Source: Maylandia zebra
Lineage: Eukaryota > Chordata > Actinopteri > Cichliformes > Cichlidae
Reading direction: 5' to 3'
Assembly (NCBI RefSeq): GCF_041146795.1
Contig: NC_135185.1
Coordinates: forward strand, 22,588,529-22,652,528
DNA: 64,000 nucleotides
The position numbers and the translations under genes were made by a program. Numbering within the stretch: the first letter of the stretch is position 1; each line of letters opens with the position of its first letter. Below, one piece after another: positions 1 to 12,439 of the stretch. Under the pieces are notes generated by a model. The model saw nothing but the letters and a program-made list of their open reading frames with translations. It ran no database searches and was not told the DNA's origin.

Positions 1-1169
1 TGCAAAGCTAAGGCTTGCAGCCATGTTTTTATTATTATCATTATTATTATTATTATTATATACAGAAAAGGCTTTCTCCTGGCAATCCTTCTAAACAATC
101 CACACCTTTTCAGTCATTTTTAAATGGGACAGTCATACGTGTTAACATTTAATATTATAGCTGAGGCCAGTAGAGTCTGAGATGTAGCTCTTGGGGTTTT
201 TTGCTGCTTTTTTTTTTCTCTGAGCATTGTGGGATCCACTCTGGGGAAGATTGGCAGCTGTCTTGAGTCCACTGAATAATCTTTCTCACTGTAGAATTAA
301 TGGACTGCAAATTGTTTAGAAGTTGTTTTCTTAACATCATTGTCAATGTCTTCTTTCTTGGCACTCTGTTGCACACACCTGAATGCACCAGACCTACAAC
401 CTGCCAAAACATCTGCTTTTATAGAGGCGGTCACTCTTTCTGATGATCAGTTTTATCAAGTGCATTTTATCAACAGCACCTGGCTGCTACTTACACTCTT
501 AGTTCCTCTGGAAACATTAAGGATATTTTTAGTTTTTAACACGCTGATTTTACATTTATGCTTTTTTTGTTTTTGATAAGAAAATGACGGTGAAATGTTT
601 GGGTTTTTTTCTATCCCAGGTTATTTGAATCCACTTTTAAGATCTGCTAAAGACCATCTTTAATTATGGCCTCATACATAAAACCTTAAGTATAAATAGA
701 GGGTGCGCTTCCTTTCTATGATGGCTATATATGTCTATATGTATATATTCTCAGCGCTCTACAAAATATGAACATAGTTAATGCAAAGTATACAGCAAGC
801 AAGAGAGAAATAACAAGTATTAATGAGAATGTTCACACCACTTGCATTTTCAAAGTTCAGTAGCTGAAGTTTGTGTTTTTAGGTCCTCAGATAGACGTTG
901 CCAAAGGAACAGATCACAGAAAACGTATTACAGAACCTGTTTTATTTGTGCTCTATGAAAGCACAACACTATCTCAAAACTAATTGACCCACTGGGGACA
1001 GATAAACTGGCTGTTTGGTACTGTCAACATTGTTACCTCTCTAATTCATAGGAAAAAAAATGTGGTTTATCCTTTTAAAACATGCTTGGTTCTGACACTG
1101 AGAATTAAGCTGTTACATTTCCAGTGAATGGTTCTGTCTTACCATTGGTCTGTGCCACTGTGTGTTCAG
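1..1169. other. nrdc intron (upstream part) with repeat debris
   Basis: No nardilysin exon could be recognised before position 1170. The preceding exon, expected to carry the residues just before IEALKQMT, must lie upstream of the window. The stretch is AT-rich, with an ATT run at about 30-60, and contains the Tc1 relic at 150-580 described separately. Nothing else was recognised. Confidence 0.6.
150..580 (-). mobile_element. Decayed Tc1-like transposon fragment
   Basis: The minus-strand reading 412-155 contains INSTVRKIIQ followed by a broken stretch that resembles the helix-turn-helix part of fish Tc1-like transposases (a pattern of STVRKII, then a proline-rich linker, then a KNP-like motif). 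Frames are disrupted and no DDE domain remains. The flanking plus-strand sequence around 410-560 resembles the untranslated end of the same repeat family. This is a short dead relic inside the nrdc intron. Family assignment is from recollection of fish Tc1 proteins, not a search. Confidence 0.45.
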
Positions 1170-1588
1170 ATCGAGGCTCTGAAACAGATGACGAGAGATG
1201 AACTCGTCTCTTGGTTCAAAGAACATCGTGGACAGAGCAGCAGGAAGCTCAGTGTGCATGTAAGCAATGCCTTTGTGTTTATGTTACACAGTTCTTCACT
1301 TTTCTTTGTGTTTTGGACATGATATACTTTATATCTGTAATAATTTCGTCTCTCTGTGTCCTTAAGGTGGTGGGATTTGGTGCTGAAGAGAATGATGAGG
1401 AGGGCAGTGGTGAAAAGCAGGAAGAAAAAGGCAAAGATGAGGATTTAAGGAGCTCAGCCTACGGTGAAGTGTCTAAGCTTAGTTTCCTTCCCGCCTCTCC
1501 CAAAGTGGAAGGTGCCATAGCCATCGTGGACATTCCTGCTTTCACTGAAGGCCTGCCCCTCTTTCCCTACCACAAGATACTTAAATAA
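1170..1588 (+). CDS. nrdc: Nardilysin, C-terminal two exons (partial gene)
   Basis: Nardilysin is an M16 (insulysin-family) zinc metallopeptidase that cleaves before arginine in dibasic sites and also acts as a cofactor in ectodomain shedding. Only the C-terminal, non-catalytic half-barrel end is here. Exon 1170-1259 (phase 0, donor gtaagc) encodes IEALKQMTRDELVSWFKEHR through KLSVH. Exon 1367-1588 (acceptor ...cttaag) starts VVGFGAEEND and ends in PAFTEGLPLFPYHKILK and a TAA stop at 1586-1588. The pattern EALK..LVSWF..HRG..S.KLSVHVVG and the terminal PYHKI.K match vertebrate nardilysin closely. Between them lies a variable acidic, lysine-rich stretch (EENDEEGSGEKQEEKGKDED), which in mammals is also acidic. 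The HxxEH zinc site lies far upstream, outside the window. Teleosts may carry two nrdc copies; which one this is cannot be told. Confidence 0.93.
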
Positions 1589-2155
1589 ACTTGTGCTCAG
1601 ACTGTGAGACGGACTTACTCAGCCACATTCAGGGACTCTGCCTCATTAGAGATGCAGGCACTTAATATGAGGTGAAGGAAGGTTGAAGCAGCTTTGGCTC
1701 CTTTCTGGACCTGGATTTCGACTCTGGAGCCCAGCTGTAGGTTTTCCCCACGCTCTGCGCATAAGCAAAAAGACTGAGAGTGATGATAGAGTTTTCTTTT
1801 AGCTAACTGATAGTCTGTTCTGCTTTCTCACATTCAATTATTTTATATCCTCAGCAGCTGCGAGAAACTGAAATTCTTTGAATCAGATTCTCATTTATTT
1901 GGTTCTCCGAGCTGTAGTGCTGCTACAGAAGTTAAAATCTGTATTTTCCGCTGTCTGCGTCGCAGTCCAGACTGAGTATAATTCAATTTAAAAACACAAA
2001 TCGACTGTGAAAACAGCAGAAATGCTTTGAACTCCATGCGTGTGAATTTGTGTGCTGGATTTCAGGCTCTGGTGTGTGCTGCGGTTATTGGGTGACCTGG
2101 ATCGTGCTGTGCTGTGAAACTGCAAAGAAATAAATCATCATCAGTCGATGTTGAG
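1589..2155 (+). other. nrdc: nrdc 3' UTR and polyadenylation signal
   Basis: Non-coding sequence follows the nardilysin stop. A canonical AATAAA lies at 2129-2134, followed within about 20 bases by TG-rich sequence, so cleavage around 2150 is likely. No repeat is recognised in it. Confidence 0.6.
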
Positions 2156-2689
2156 TGAATGAATGAAGCCGTTTAAGCTGTCTTCACAGCAAAAATACAC
2201 TGAAACTTCAAATCATTGTGACTCTTATGTGACTCATGTTAAATTTGAAAGGAGTTTTGATGTTCTGGGTGCAGTTTTCTTGGCATGCAGTCACATTAAA
2301 TAACACAGATGGCACAGAGAGACGAGTAGTTGCTAGAATCAACTGCGTCACACACTCAGGTTATTTTAAAGTCAGAAATGTTTGCATGCCGGTGACTCAA
2401 CGTGATGTCATTTCTACAACTTTAAATTATGTGAAAATTATACATTACTCACAGACGCTCTGCCCGAACCATGAAGAAGAGGCTGCCGCAGGTGATTTTG
2501 TCTTGGTCTTGTGCTTGGAGATACTTTGCATTATTGAATGTATTTAAAAAAAAAAAAAAATTAAGCCCAGCTCAGTAGAGCATGTTAACAGAATTGACTA
2601 ATATGCCTCATACTGTAGAAAAGCCTTCACCTGCTGCAGCTCCACACGTGATGATAATTGTTACAGCTTTGTGATGGAAGGCAAAACAG
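2156..2689. other. Intergenic, nothing recognised
   Basis: AT-rich sequence with a short poly-A run at about 2547-2561. The open frame at 2236-2547 has no recognisable protein character and is judged spurious. Confidence 0.5.
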
Positions 2690-3560
2690 CTTGTTGGCAT
2701 AAGATTCACATGGTTCCTGTACCACACCACACATGGCTCTTCTTCAGGCTATGCAGAGGCAAATCCACGGCTCATACTCTTACTGCATTGGGAGTGTGTT
2801 TGACAATGTAGCTTTGCTAATCAGATGCTTTCCAGATGGTATTACATGATGGATCAAATTTTGATGGTACTTCTCTGTGTTCATAATTGCATACATTTTG
2901 ACAAAATCCCCAACACTACTGGCTGAAATATAGCCCCAAACCATGACACCAAACACTGTTGTACCTCTCCCCTGACCACCTCCTCACGTGTTGACAATAA
3001 ACCTCAAATTTGGATTAGTCGTTCTAGAAGACCTGTTGACCTTTTTCATACCTCAGCCTTTTCTCTGAATTTCCCCTTGTAAAGATTTTCTCCTGGGCAG
3101 CCACACTTCCACTGAGACCATTTCTGATTAGTGAACAGTAGACGCATCAACTTAAAGGATCAGGATGCATCTCTTGGGTCCTGTTTCAGGTCTTTGCTGG
3201 ATATCTTAAGGATATGACTATTAGATACTGTTCCTCTGCTCCACTTCTGTCCTCTACTTGTCCAATTTCCTAAGAATTTTTAAGAACACACTGCACTGCT
3301 GAGATATGCCAAGTTCACCTTGCTGGTACAAAAATACTCTTTTATTCCTGTCAAACTATGTTATCTTTGGCATTTTTCATAAAGTTAGATAAAAAGGCTA
3401 ATTATGAAATAACTGATGTGTTTTTACAAGAGGTTGCTAGTAAAGTGCTTAAAGATAGTTTATAACTAGTTCTGTGCTAAGTTGTCTGTTATGTTTCGTC
3501 ACGACACTGCTTCATCCATGAGTTAGGTGCCGTTATAAGTTTGATTGATTCGTAGGGCAA
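2690..3560 (-). mobile_element. Decayed Tc1-like element, family shared with 26.2 kb
   Basis: The minus strand is homologous, block by block, to the element at 26228-27356. Shared blocks include the stretch complementary to a Tc1 'GxVMVxGCxS' region (plus-strand around 2900-2945), and the distal block around 3440-3550 that matches 27080-27195 (common core: a GTGC.TAAAGATA stretch and a GGTTAGGTGCC-like stretch). All frames are broken. Ends could not be fixed; coordinates are approximate. Confidence 0.65.
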
Positions 3561-3599
3561 ACAAAAGAAAAAGTTTTTATTTTAATAATGATGGAAGTA

Positions 3600-4568
3600 C
3601 AGTCCCGATCAAAAGTTTAAGACCACTTGAAAAATGGCAAAAAAAAATTTTTTGAATGGTTAGATCTTAACAAGGTTCCAAGTAGAGCTTCAATGTGCAA
3701 CAAGAAGAAATGGCAGAGCGACAAAACATTCTTTTGAGCATACAATTTATTGAAAACAACACTTAAACTGAAACATGCTGTTTTAGAGCTGATCAAAAGT
3801 TTGAGACCACATGCCTTTAAAAGGCCAAATCTGCAAAAATGTGGATTCGTTGTCATTTTCTGTCAGGTAGTCACACTGTCACAACGTTCTAATGAAAAAG
3901 GCAAAAAACTTTCCCTTTTTGAACGTGGTCGGGTTGTTGAACTGCATAAACCGGGGCTCTCGCAGCGCGCCATCGCAGCTGAGGTGGGATGCACTAAGAC
4001 AGTCATTTGGAATTTCTTAAATGATCCTGAGAGTCATGGAACGAAAAAGTCAAGTGGAAGACCCAAAAAAATTTCACCAGCACTGAGCTGGAGGATCCAA
4101 TTGGTTGTCCGTCAAGACACTGGACGATCCTCGACCCAAATCAAGGCTGTTACTGGTGCCGACTGCAGCCCCGTAACCATCAGACAGCAACTGAGACTGA
4201 AGTTGGGCATCAAAAACCAAAAATGTCTTCAAAGGCCTCGTCCCCTTGAACGCCACAGAACTGACCATTTGGACTTTGCAAGAGAGCACCAAACATGGGA
4301 CATTGAAGGGTGGAAGAAAGTTTTATTCTCTGATAAGAACAATTTAACCTTGATGGTCCTGATGGTTTCCAAGGTTACTGGCATGACAAGCCACCTGAGA
4401 TGTTTTCTACGTGCCACAGTGGTCTGGGGTGCTTTTTTCCTTCAGTTGAACAATGGAGCTTCAGGAGGTGCAGGGGTGTCAAACAGCCACTGGCTATGTC
4501 CAGAGTCAGCGGCCAGAAGTTGCAACCCAGAAGTTGCAGAGAGCATCCCTCATGGCCCCCAGATTTGA
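3600..4568 (+). pseudogene. Tc1-like transposase pseudogene in a 3'-truncated element
   Basis: A TA at 3598-3599 precedes CAGTCCCGATCAAAAGTTTA, a typical Tc1 terminal sequence; a similar inner repeat GATCAAAAGTTTGAGACCAC lies at 3792, giving the IR/DR arrangement. Downstream, the frame ending at 4568 reads [20 protein letters not shown] (first helix-turn-helix), the linker SSGRPKK, the second helix-turn-helix around [14 protein letters not shown], and [11 protein letters not shown], which carries the first catalytic Asp with the following Glu changed to Lys. The reading frame then shifts near 4345 and the second and third catalytic residues are missing. No right terminal repeat was found, so the element is truncated around 4570. 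The original start codon is out of frame or lost. Confidence 0.85.
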
Positions 4569-6389
4569 CCCATTTAGTCAATTTTTTACAGATTTGGATT
4601 ATAATGCATATTGATACAAAATATAATCAACAAATCATAGATTATAATAGGGTGAGATAATAAAAACAACTGCTTCTTGGTAATACCACAAAATAAGGGG
4701 GGGGGGGGATGAAGCCTGGTTAAAATTTAATCAATGCTACCTGTGGGAAGGATCATGTTTCTACACTCCTTTTAATGGTACAATGTGGAATTAATTTGAT
4801 CGTTCTGGATGTATGGCAGCAAATATGTTCTACTCTACAGCACCGCAGAGCATTGCTGGTGGTGACAAACAGATCTAATTAGCTTTGACTATATTGGTCT
4901 AAGCATTGCCTCAGTGGTAGATCAGCTGCATAAATCTCCTCTGTGGAGAATACAGGATATTAAGAACTGGCTACTTGTCCTACATAACACTAAATTCAAG
5001 ATACTGCAGCTTTGAAGAGGAAAGGGAGGGCATTTTGAATTTGAACTAATAAGAACAACCGCTAGCTTCAGGAAAGCTTCAGTCCTCTCTGTACTGCTGC
5101 TACAGGCCTGCCTCTCCCAAACTGTGTGTACTACACCCAAAAACATCTTTAAGGTTGAAGGAGTTGAAAATCTAGTTTCACACTCTACTTACTCACCCTC
5201 CAGGATTTCACATAAAGGTTTATTGATGCCTCAATCTGGTGAGCTCAGAGGCCACTGAAGGCACTTGAGTTTATTTAGGTGTTAAAAAAAAACCCCACTT
5301 GTGAAGGCTATTTGGCCTTTGGAAGAGTGGTGCATGTAAGCACTCATTTAAAGTGGGTGCAAGGGAACCAGACTTTCAGCTTAACGTATTCACTGAGGTT
5401 CTCTCAGAGTCTGGTCCCTTTCATGCAATGTTCCTGTTTTGTTATCCTGCTAGTAATGTACTGTATATAAGAGCAGGTCTATTAAAGGTTAATCAGCTTG
5501 TGCTTTTACTCGGATAATTTAAACTGTAGCTATATTCTCCTCTTTGACATAAATGGGTTGTGGGACATCAGGTTTTTTTTTTTCTTTACTTGGCAAGTTT
5601 TCAGGCTTTGTCTGAAGTTTGAAGTGGTGTGTTTTTGATATGTTTTTATTTTAGACAAGGTTCATTGCAATTTCTTGGTTATATATTGTGTTTTCTGTGT
5701 CTACAGATATGTTAGTGACTCTGGTTTGGATAGAGAGCACACTCCGGTTAGACAAATGACATTAAAGTCTCATGATTTCTTATTTGACTGTTCAGACTGA
5801 GGAGAGGAAAGAAAGTATCTCTTTTGGGACCACATATAGAAGTGGCCCACTTCAGGACTAAGAAAAGACCAGATTCCATGTGATGTGTTTTGTTCACAGT
5901 TGTCATGAAAAACAACTACAACAACAAAAAAACACATCTTACCCTGCAGTGTAGCCTCTGAGACAAACAGCGCTTTGACTTAATATAGACGCTACAAAGC
6001 CAGTCTGCTCACAGGAGCAGTGCTAACGTTCTGAGGATAATTTTTACCATGTGCACAGCTTAATTTGCTCTACCAGCATGCAAAAATGACCTAATTAGAA
6101 ATCAAATCAAAATTCAATTGAGGCTTACAGGAAAGTGTTTTTGGGGGTCTGGAGAAGTTTCTCGGATGAGAGGTGAAACGTCTTCAAGCAACTTAAAGAA
6201 GGCCAGACACTTAAAGTGGGGTTTTTTTGGGTTTTTTTGTAAATATTAAACGGATTAGCCAAAATAATCTCATTTTGAACATTCTGTACTTTATAACAAA
6301 CTAATAGTTCAATCAAATCAATCAATCAAACCTTTATTTGTCACATGCAAGTTTGCACCTGCAGTGAAACACATACATATGGTTGCTGT
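4569..6389. other. Intergenic, mostly unique sequence
   Basis: No exon or complete repeat was recognised. A G-run lies at about 4697-4708 and a T-run at about 5572-5583. Around 6150-6210 there is a short piece of a common fish repeat (motif GGATGAGAGGTGAAACGTCT). The latter is related to the inverted repeat at 54235-54369. Confidence 0.5.
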
Positions 6390-7325
6390 CATATAATCAC
6401 TGGGCACTTCATTGAGTACACCTTGCTAGTACTGGGTTGGTCCCTCTTTTGCCTTTAGAGCTTTCTTAATTCTTTTATGGTGCTGGAAACATTCCTCACA
6501 GCTTTTGGTCCATATTGACATGGCAGCATCACATAGTCGCTGCAGATTTGTTAGCTGCACATCCAGCATGCGAATCTCCCGTTCCACTACTTCCCAAATG
6601 TGCTCTATTGTATTTTGTTGAGATCTGGTGACTCTGGAGGCTATTTGGTTACACGGTTTCATGTGTAGGAAATCAGATTTGAGCTCTGTGACATGGTGTG
6701 TTAAAGAGCTGGGAGCAGCCAACAGGAGATGGGTGTACTGCGGTCAGCCGCAATACTCAGGTACGCTGTGGGACTTAAACGATGTTCAGCTGGTACTAAG
6801 GGACCCAAAATATGCCAAAGAAATATCTCACACACCATTACACCACCGCTAGCATTGTTTACACCACCAGTGTTTACACACCTGCCATCTAAATGTGTCA
6901 CAATGACGCAACCTTCAGACAGATCAGACAAGCCAATGTTTTCCAGGCTTCTAGAGTTCAGTTTTGTTAAAGCCATTGAAACTGTAGCCTCAGTTTCCTG
7001 TAGCAGCACCCAGAGTTGTCCTCCATTGCTATAGCTCATCTGCTCTAAGATTAGACTTGTTGTGCATTCATAGACACTCTTCTGCATACCTTGGTTGTTA
7101 TAAATGATTATTTAAGCTACTGTTGCCTCCATTTCGGCTCAAAGCAGGCTGGCCATTCCTCTCTGACCCCTGACATAAACTGTTTTTTGTTTTTTTGTTT
7201 AAACCCTAGACAGGGTTGTTTGGAATTTTTCCAAACAACCATGACAGTTTCTGAAATATTCCGACCAGCCTGTCTTACACTAACAACCAAGTCCCTTAAA
7301 TCCCCTTTCTTCCCCATTCTGGTGT
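6390..7325 (-). mobile_element. Decayed Tc1/mariner element, DD36E-like family, copy 1
   Basis: The left end CACTGGGCACTTCATTGAGT matches the ends of the copies at 17895 and 55913. Read on the minus strand, the fragment at 6722-6426 gives NTIEHIWEVVEREIRMLDVQ and SIWTKSCEECFQ, the C-terminal end of a Tc1-type transposase with the third catalytic Glu still in IEH. Upstream (7087-6701) are broken remnants of the catalytic core. The distal end appears lost near 7325. It is non-functional. It is one of three copies of this family in the window, all with the transposase on the minus strand. Confidence 0.8.
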
Positions 7326-8570
7326 CTTAATTTTACACTCAAAGGAGTCACCCTATGCTTCTGCACCGGCTTCACTTTTCAGGCCAGGAAAATGTATAAA
7401 GTACTGCAAATTTAGACCAAAGTCTAGAGTCTCAGTGATACAAAGTAGGCAAACAAATGACAGCCATTCAATACTGCTCGCCTGGGTAAAAATGTATTTG
7501 TCTTTATCTTTAAATGCTACACAAATAAAGGATGACATTTCTAACAACTTGTTTCTAGACCAACCATGAAGCTGGGGTAAAATTTGCAGCGGAAACAAGG
7601 CATATATGCAGCATCCAATCTGCTCATTCACTGCTAGTGTCTTTTGCTTTTGAGGAACTGGATAAGTAGCCTTTCCTTGGTGTCTAACCATGGAGACCAG
7701 CAGCTTCCCAGTGCTTCTTTGGTTAAGAAAGTTCTAAATCAGCCTTTGGGCTATGTAACTGTGTCACAAGTTGTACTACCAGCAAATAAACTCAGCCGGC
7801 ACTGTCAACAGTAGCTGGTGGTCCTGCTGAGAAAGGCTTTGCGACTTTGTCCCAGAGAGTTGTGCTCATGCTGTGCTCTCCTGTCAGAAGCCATTCTGTC
7901 TCATCTGCTCTCTGTCTCCATCTCCTAGCCTGGGTACATACGCAAAGAGGAAGTGTATCACAAATGCATGCAGACAAGCTTGCCCATGAATCGGAGACGA
8001 TTAGATTAGATTTGTTTAACGTGCGCACACGCACACACTCTCTTTCGATTTCACCCTGTGTAAACTTTCCACTGCTACACTCTGTGTCATTCCTGTTGTC
8101 ATTCTAATTTCATAGGAGGACTCCTGCCAAGGCAGTAATGAACTCAAGTCATGAGGCAGAGGCCACGGCGAGCGGTTGTGAGCCGTGTGTGTGTAGCAGA
8201 GAGAAAATGAGAGAAGGTAAATGCAGGAAAAAATGGTGTTAAAGAGGGGGGCTGGCCAGGTTTATGCGCATGGCTTGTGGGCTTTGTGTTTATGTGTGTT
8301 TCTGTTTCCCGTGTATAACACTGGGCTTGTTTTGAGTTAATCAGTGCAGTGGGGTGTATCATCTAAGCTGCTGTAATGTGTCGACTCCTTTATTCAATTT
8401 GAGCAGTAATCTCAGCGCTCCCCACTGGCCTGCCTTCATCAGCCGCGTGCTACAAAGCTAGCTTAACTTAGCCAGGGAGACACAGAGAAGCAGAGAAATG
8501 CTGAAGAGCCATTTTCTGGATCAAGATTATACTTAGAAGAGTTTAGCCAGACTAAATCTCCTCATTATAC
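7326..8570. other. Intergenic, nothing recognised
   Basis: No coding exon, RNA gene or complete repeat was recognised. Open frames in both strands lack protein-like composition and splice logic. Confidence 0.4.
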
Positions 8571-9384
8571 TGCACACACAATTATTAGGCAAATTGTACT
8601 CCTCGGGATTAAATGTATTGTTGAATAAATGCAATGAGCTCGCTGTATCCAAAACTGAATATACACATGCGTAAGTATTAGGTGTTCAGTTATCAATATT
8701 AAAGCATCTGTGGAGTCGCTTTTTTCTCTCCATCTGTTTGTGATCAGATTTCACTGAAGCAGCAACCACAACCTTCCAAAGGCTGTTTATAAAACCTTTG
8801 ACCAAAAATCTATCGTGAGGTATTCCTTGGTCAATAATGATGCCTCAACTTGTAAACATTCTCTCTCTTTTATGTACAATCCTGTTGAATATTTGCAGCG
8901 AGCATGCCTAAATAATTCAGCTATTTCAAGGGCATTGCATCTATATGAAAGACTTATTTTTATTTATTTATTTATTTTTTTTACATTTTCTGACTTTTCA
9001 GTGTGAATTAAATCTATTTTTCATATGGAAACATGCCAAAGCTATACAAACCTTAATAGGATTTCAAAAATAACATAAAGAAAATACAGATTTTAATAAA
9101 ATTAGATTAGGGGCGACAAATTATGCAGTGCTGGTGGAACAAGGCTAACATCATGGTTGTAAAAAGGTCACTCAGAGAGCTTGACTCTCTATGAAACACT
9201 GATGAGAAGAGTGTTCACTGCTTTGTTAAACACCGTGTGAGCCAATAGTTTAGAATAACATATTTGTGGATCTAACCTCCTATCGTACGTCTTTTAAAAG
9301 ATTTTTTAAATCTCTCTGCGCAGGTGGTAAGACTAGAATACTCAATGCAGAACACTTTCCAAATATTTATGCACACAGTGTATG
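8571..9384. repeat. Possible degenerate mariner-type MITE
   Basis: The left end reads TACTGCACACACAATTATTAGG and the right end, reverse-complemented, reads TACACTGTGTGCATAAATAT. Both resemble the inner terminal repeat of the intact element at 19505 (GTGCATAATTATTAGGCAAC). No transposase frame is present inside. The similarity is partial and the ends were judged by eye, so this is a tentative non-autonomous relic. Confidence 0.35.
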
Positions 9385-9780
9385 CTATGTGGATATTACT
9401 GTCAAGATGGACCTTGTTTGCTCAAGTCATTTGAGAGAGTTGTCTGCAGCTGCTTGAGGGACTTAAAAGGATGACGATGAGATTTATGGAACAGTCCTTT
9501 AGCTGCGTATCACCCTGCCCTCTGTTTTGCTTATAGTCGACTTCAGCACCAAGGACAGCACAAATAGTGGCTCGAGTTTTTTTTAGTAGCTGTTTTGTGT
9601 AGCCTGTAACCTACTTGTTGCATTTTGTAGTCCTTAACCAGAGAGGAAAGTAAAAGTGGAGCACTGAAGCAAGGTCACCGCTCACCCTTGAGTATGACCT
9701 CTATATTTGCTATATAGTTGCTGCACATTAATCAGATCCAGGGGCAGCTTCAATTCAGAAGAGATTTTTTTACAGTCTTA

Positions 9781-9836
<56 letters not shown>
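9781..9836. repeat. (TG)n microsatellite
   Basis: An almost uninterrupted TG run of about 56 bases. Confidence 0.97.
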
Positions 9837-9837
<1 letters not shown>

Positions 9838-10079
9838 ACTCAGCCTTTTAACCTCTTCTTTCCCCACAACTTTTCTTTTTTTACTGGGGAGATTTTCCTG
9901 TCAAAATATCTCCAATCCTGTGTAGACATGATATGGCGGGTTGGTTTTCTGGATTCTTTCAAGCTTATGACTTACTGAGACAAGTGGCATGACATGTTTT
10001 GGATGTCCTTTGGATTCCGCAGAGTCCGTGTGTACCTCTCCCACTGCAGCCGAGTATATCATACACCCGTTTTACGCTT

Positions 10080-10660
10080 TCATGTCATACTGGTGACGAC
10101 CCTCTGCCCCCCACCACTACCATCACCACCCCTTCCACCGTCCTGTAAAATGATATCACACGGTACAGCTGACACAGTCTCACTCTTCCCACTGTTCTTT
10201 CTACCCCGCCCCACCGGGCACGGCGGTAGCAGGTGCCGAAACGCCCCCAGAGAACCTCGCTGAAAACGCGGCCATGCCGAGCGGTGACACTCTGCAGCCG
10301 GACTGCCGCCTGGTCTCATCCGTCTTTAGCGCTTCACAGAGCGGTCGGATGCCATGAGATTTCCCACAGGCCCTCACTGGCTCCATGCTGTGAGTAAAAC
10401 CGTGGTCAAGAGGGGATAACCAACGGCGGATAATGACGTGATGATTCCGGTTGTAGAGCCAGCACAGGGGGGCTCCGGGCACCTTTAATGACCGGTGCTG
10501 GAGAGGAAATCACTGGACTTTATTGTCTGTGGAGCCGCGTAACACCGGACCGACAGCGGTGCAAATAAGAAGAAGGGAAGAAAAGAAAAGAAACGTCTCT
10601 CTAACAGGTTGCTGAGACATTCAGTCCGAAAAGGTAGGGCATGATTGGATTTACAGTCAT
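10080..10660 (+). promoter_or_regulatory. GC-rich island, candidate fam163a promoter and 5' UTR exon
   Basis: This is the most CpG-dense stretch in the first 23 kb, with many CG dinucleotides between about 10200 and 10560 in an otherwise AT-rich neighbourhood. A good donor GTGAGT begins at 10390, so a non-coding exon could end at 10389. The next downstream gene on the same strand is fam163a, whose start codon sits in an exon that begins shortly before 21548, so an upstream non-coding exon is expected. The assignment is inference; a minus-strand promoter or an unrelated CpG island are alternatives. Confidence 0.4.
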
Positions 10661-12439
10661 CCGCGCGCCACTTAACAGCTGTGCGCATTAAATTATCTGC
10701 TTAATTGAGTAAAATGAGGCTAATCAGTGATGTAACAGCTGTTAAATTGACCTCCAGCCGCCAATTCGGTTAAAGCATTAGATGTGTTTATATCGTAAAA
10801 GTAAGGATTTTCAATTTTATTTCGCCCCCCAAAAAAGAAAAAGAAAAATCGCCTCTACTGTAGTAGACGTAGTAGTAAACGTTACTTGAAATGATGTGGA
10901 CAGTAAGGTGAGTAAAATCGATTTTTATTTTTAGAGGGTTTAACATCTATCTCACAGCTCTTTCTAGTAATTTTGCGCACAGTTGTCTGATTGCATTGGA
11001 CTAGGATGAAAAAGATGTCAGAGGTTATTGTGGCGTGAATGACCAGAAAATGTGCTTTAATTTGCACGATTATGACAACTTCCATATGTCTTATGAGGTA
11101 ATATGAGCACTGACAGGGGGCAAAATGTGTCAGTGATTGTGTGAGCGATTAATGATGTGAAAATTGATGGATGAGTGGATTTTTGATGGGAATGCAGACA
11201 GATCCATCCCCACTTTGAGACAAACTCGTTCATTTACTGTAGCCGCAGTGCTGACCACATCACTGCTGGGGCCCTGAGGCATCTCTTGAAATCATTGTTA
11301 TAACTGATGTCAGGTCTTTTTTGGGGTTTTCCAGGGGGGATTTGCAGCACAGCAGAGAATGCTCTCCCCCAGATGCTGACTTCTAAAGGTAAGGGTGCTT
11401 TTGGTACAGCTATGTCTCTGGCACTGTTTGTTACAGGAAGCCAGCACTGTAAACCTTTGGCCACAAGTTCGTGCAGTGCCTCTGATCTCTATTCTGAACC
11501 TCTGGGCAAACTGTGCAAAGGAAAGTTGTGTTTCTGCTCTTGCTGTGGATCTTCAATTCTGATCTCAAGAGTGTACTTGGATTTCTGTATAACCCCCCTC
11601 CCTCCTTTTTTTGGCATACTCTGAAAGAAATTCATCCCCAGAACCCCTGAGATGCATTCAGTCATAAGTAATGCAAAAAATAATTGACAATGAGGTAATT
11701 AGGACATGCGGTAACCGCATCAAACGCAACAGGAGACCTGATTAAGTTCATGTGCCGTCAGTCATAAGGAAAAAAGTGTATTTCTGAGACTCATTTTCTG
11801 AGTATTTCATAATGAAATCTAGCACACACACACACACAGACACACACACCACCTTCCTCCCTCTGGCTGCCTTTGTTCCCTTCTGCACCCTTCTGATAGT
11901 GGGTGTTTCTGTCTTAGATGTGGATGTGTTCCTCTCCTCACACGCTGAGATGAGTGCTTTCAGAGGCAGACAAGGCAGAAAAGTCCCCGATTTTACTACC
12001 TGGCTAAATTGTCCTGTGATGGAAAAATATTGTTAAAGGAATGATACCTGAATAATTGAAGCCCCGGGGCTTTAAAATTGCAAGGACCTGCTGTGATTTG
12101 CGGCGCAAAGTTGAAGGCCACCTCAACGAAATATTCATATCATTATTTAAGAGTGGGTATATCATTCAGCCACTCAGGCACTGCCACCTTCTCCTGCTTC
12201 CCTACTCTCCCGTTTGATCCCTCCCTTTCCTTCTCTCTTTCTTCCTTTCTCCATTTGTAAACTCATCTCTTTATTTATAAAAAATTAACCACATGCTAAC
12301 CCTTATCCATATCTTCTAGCTCTTATTAAATAAGAACTTAAAAGGCATATATTGAAAATCTTGCATACCGCCTTTCTGACATAGTAGTAGTAGTAGCTTT
12401 AGTAGTTTTTCAATGATATGTATATAAGTTTTGAGCAGT
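10661..12439. other. Presumed fam163a upstream intron, unique sequence
   Basis: No exon was recognised. A short imperfect CA run lies at about 11823-11848. The rest looks like unique AT-rich DNA. Confidence 0.4.

Noticed and set aside
9781-9836. Repeated units suggestive of an array
   Set aside because: Simple dinucleotide repeat, not spacer-separated repeats; there is no CRISPR in this window.
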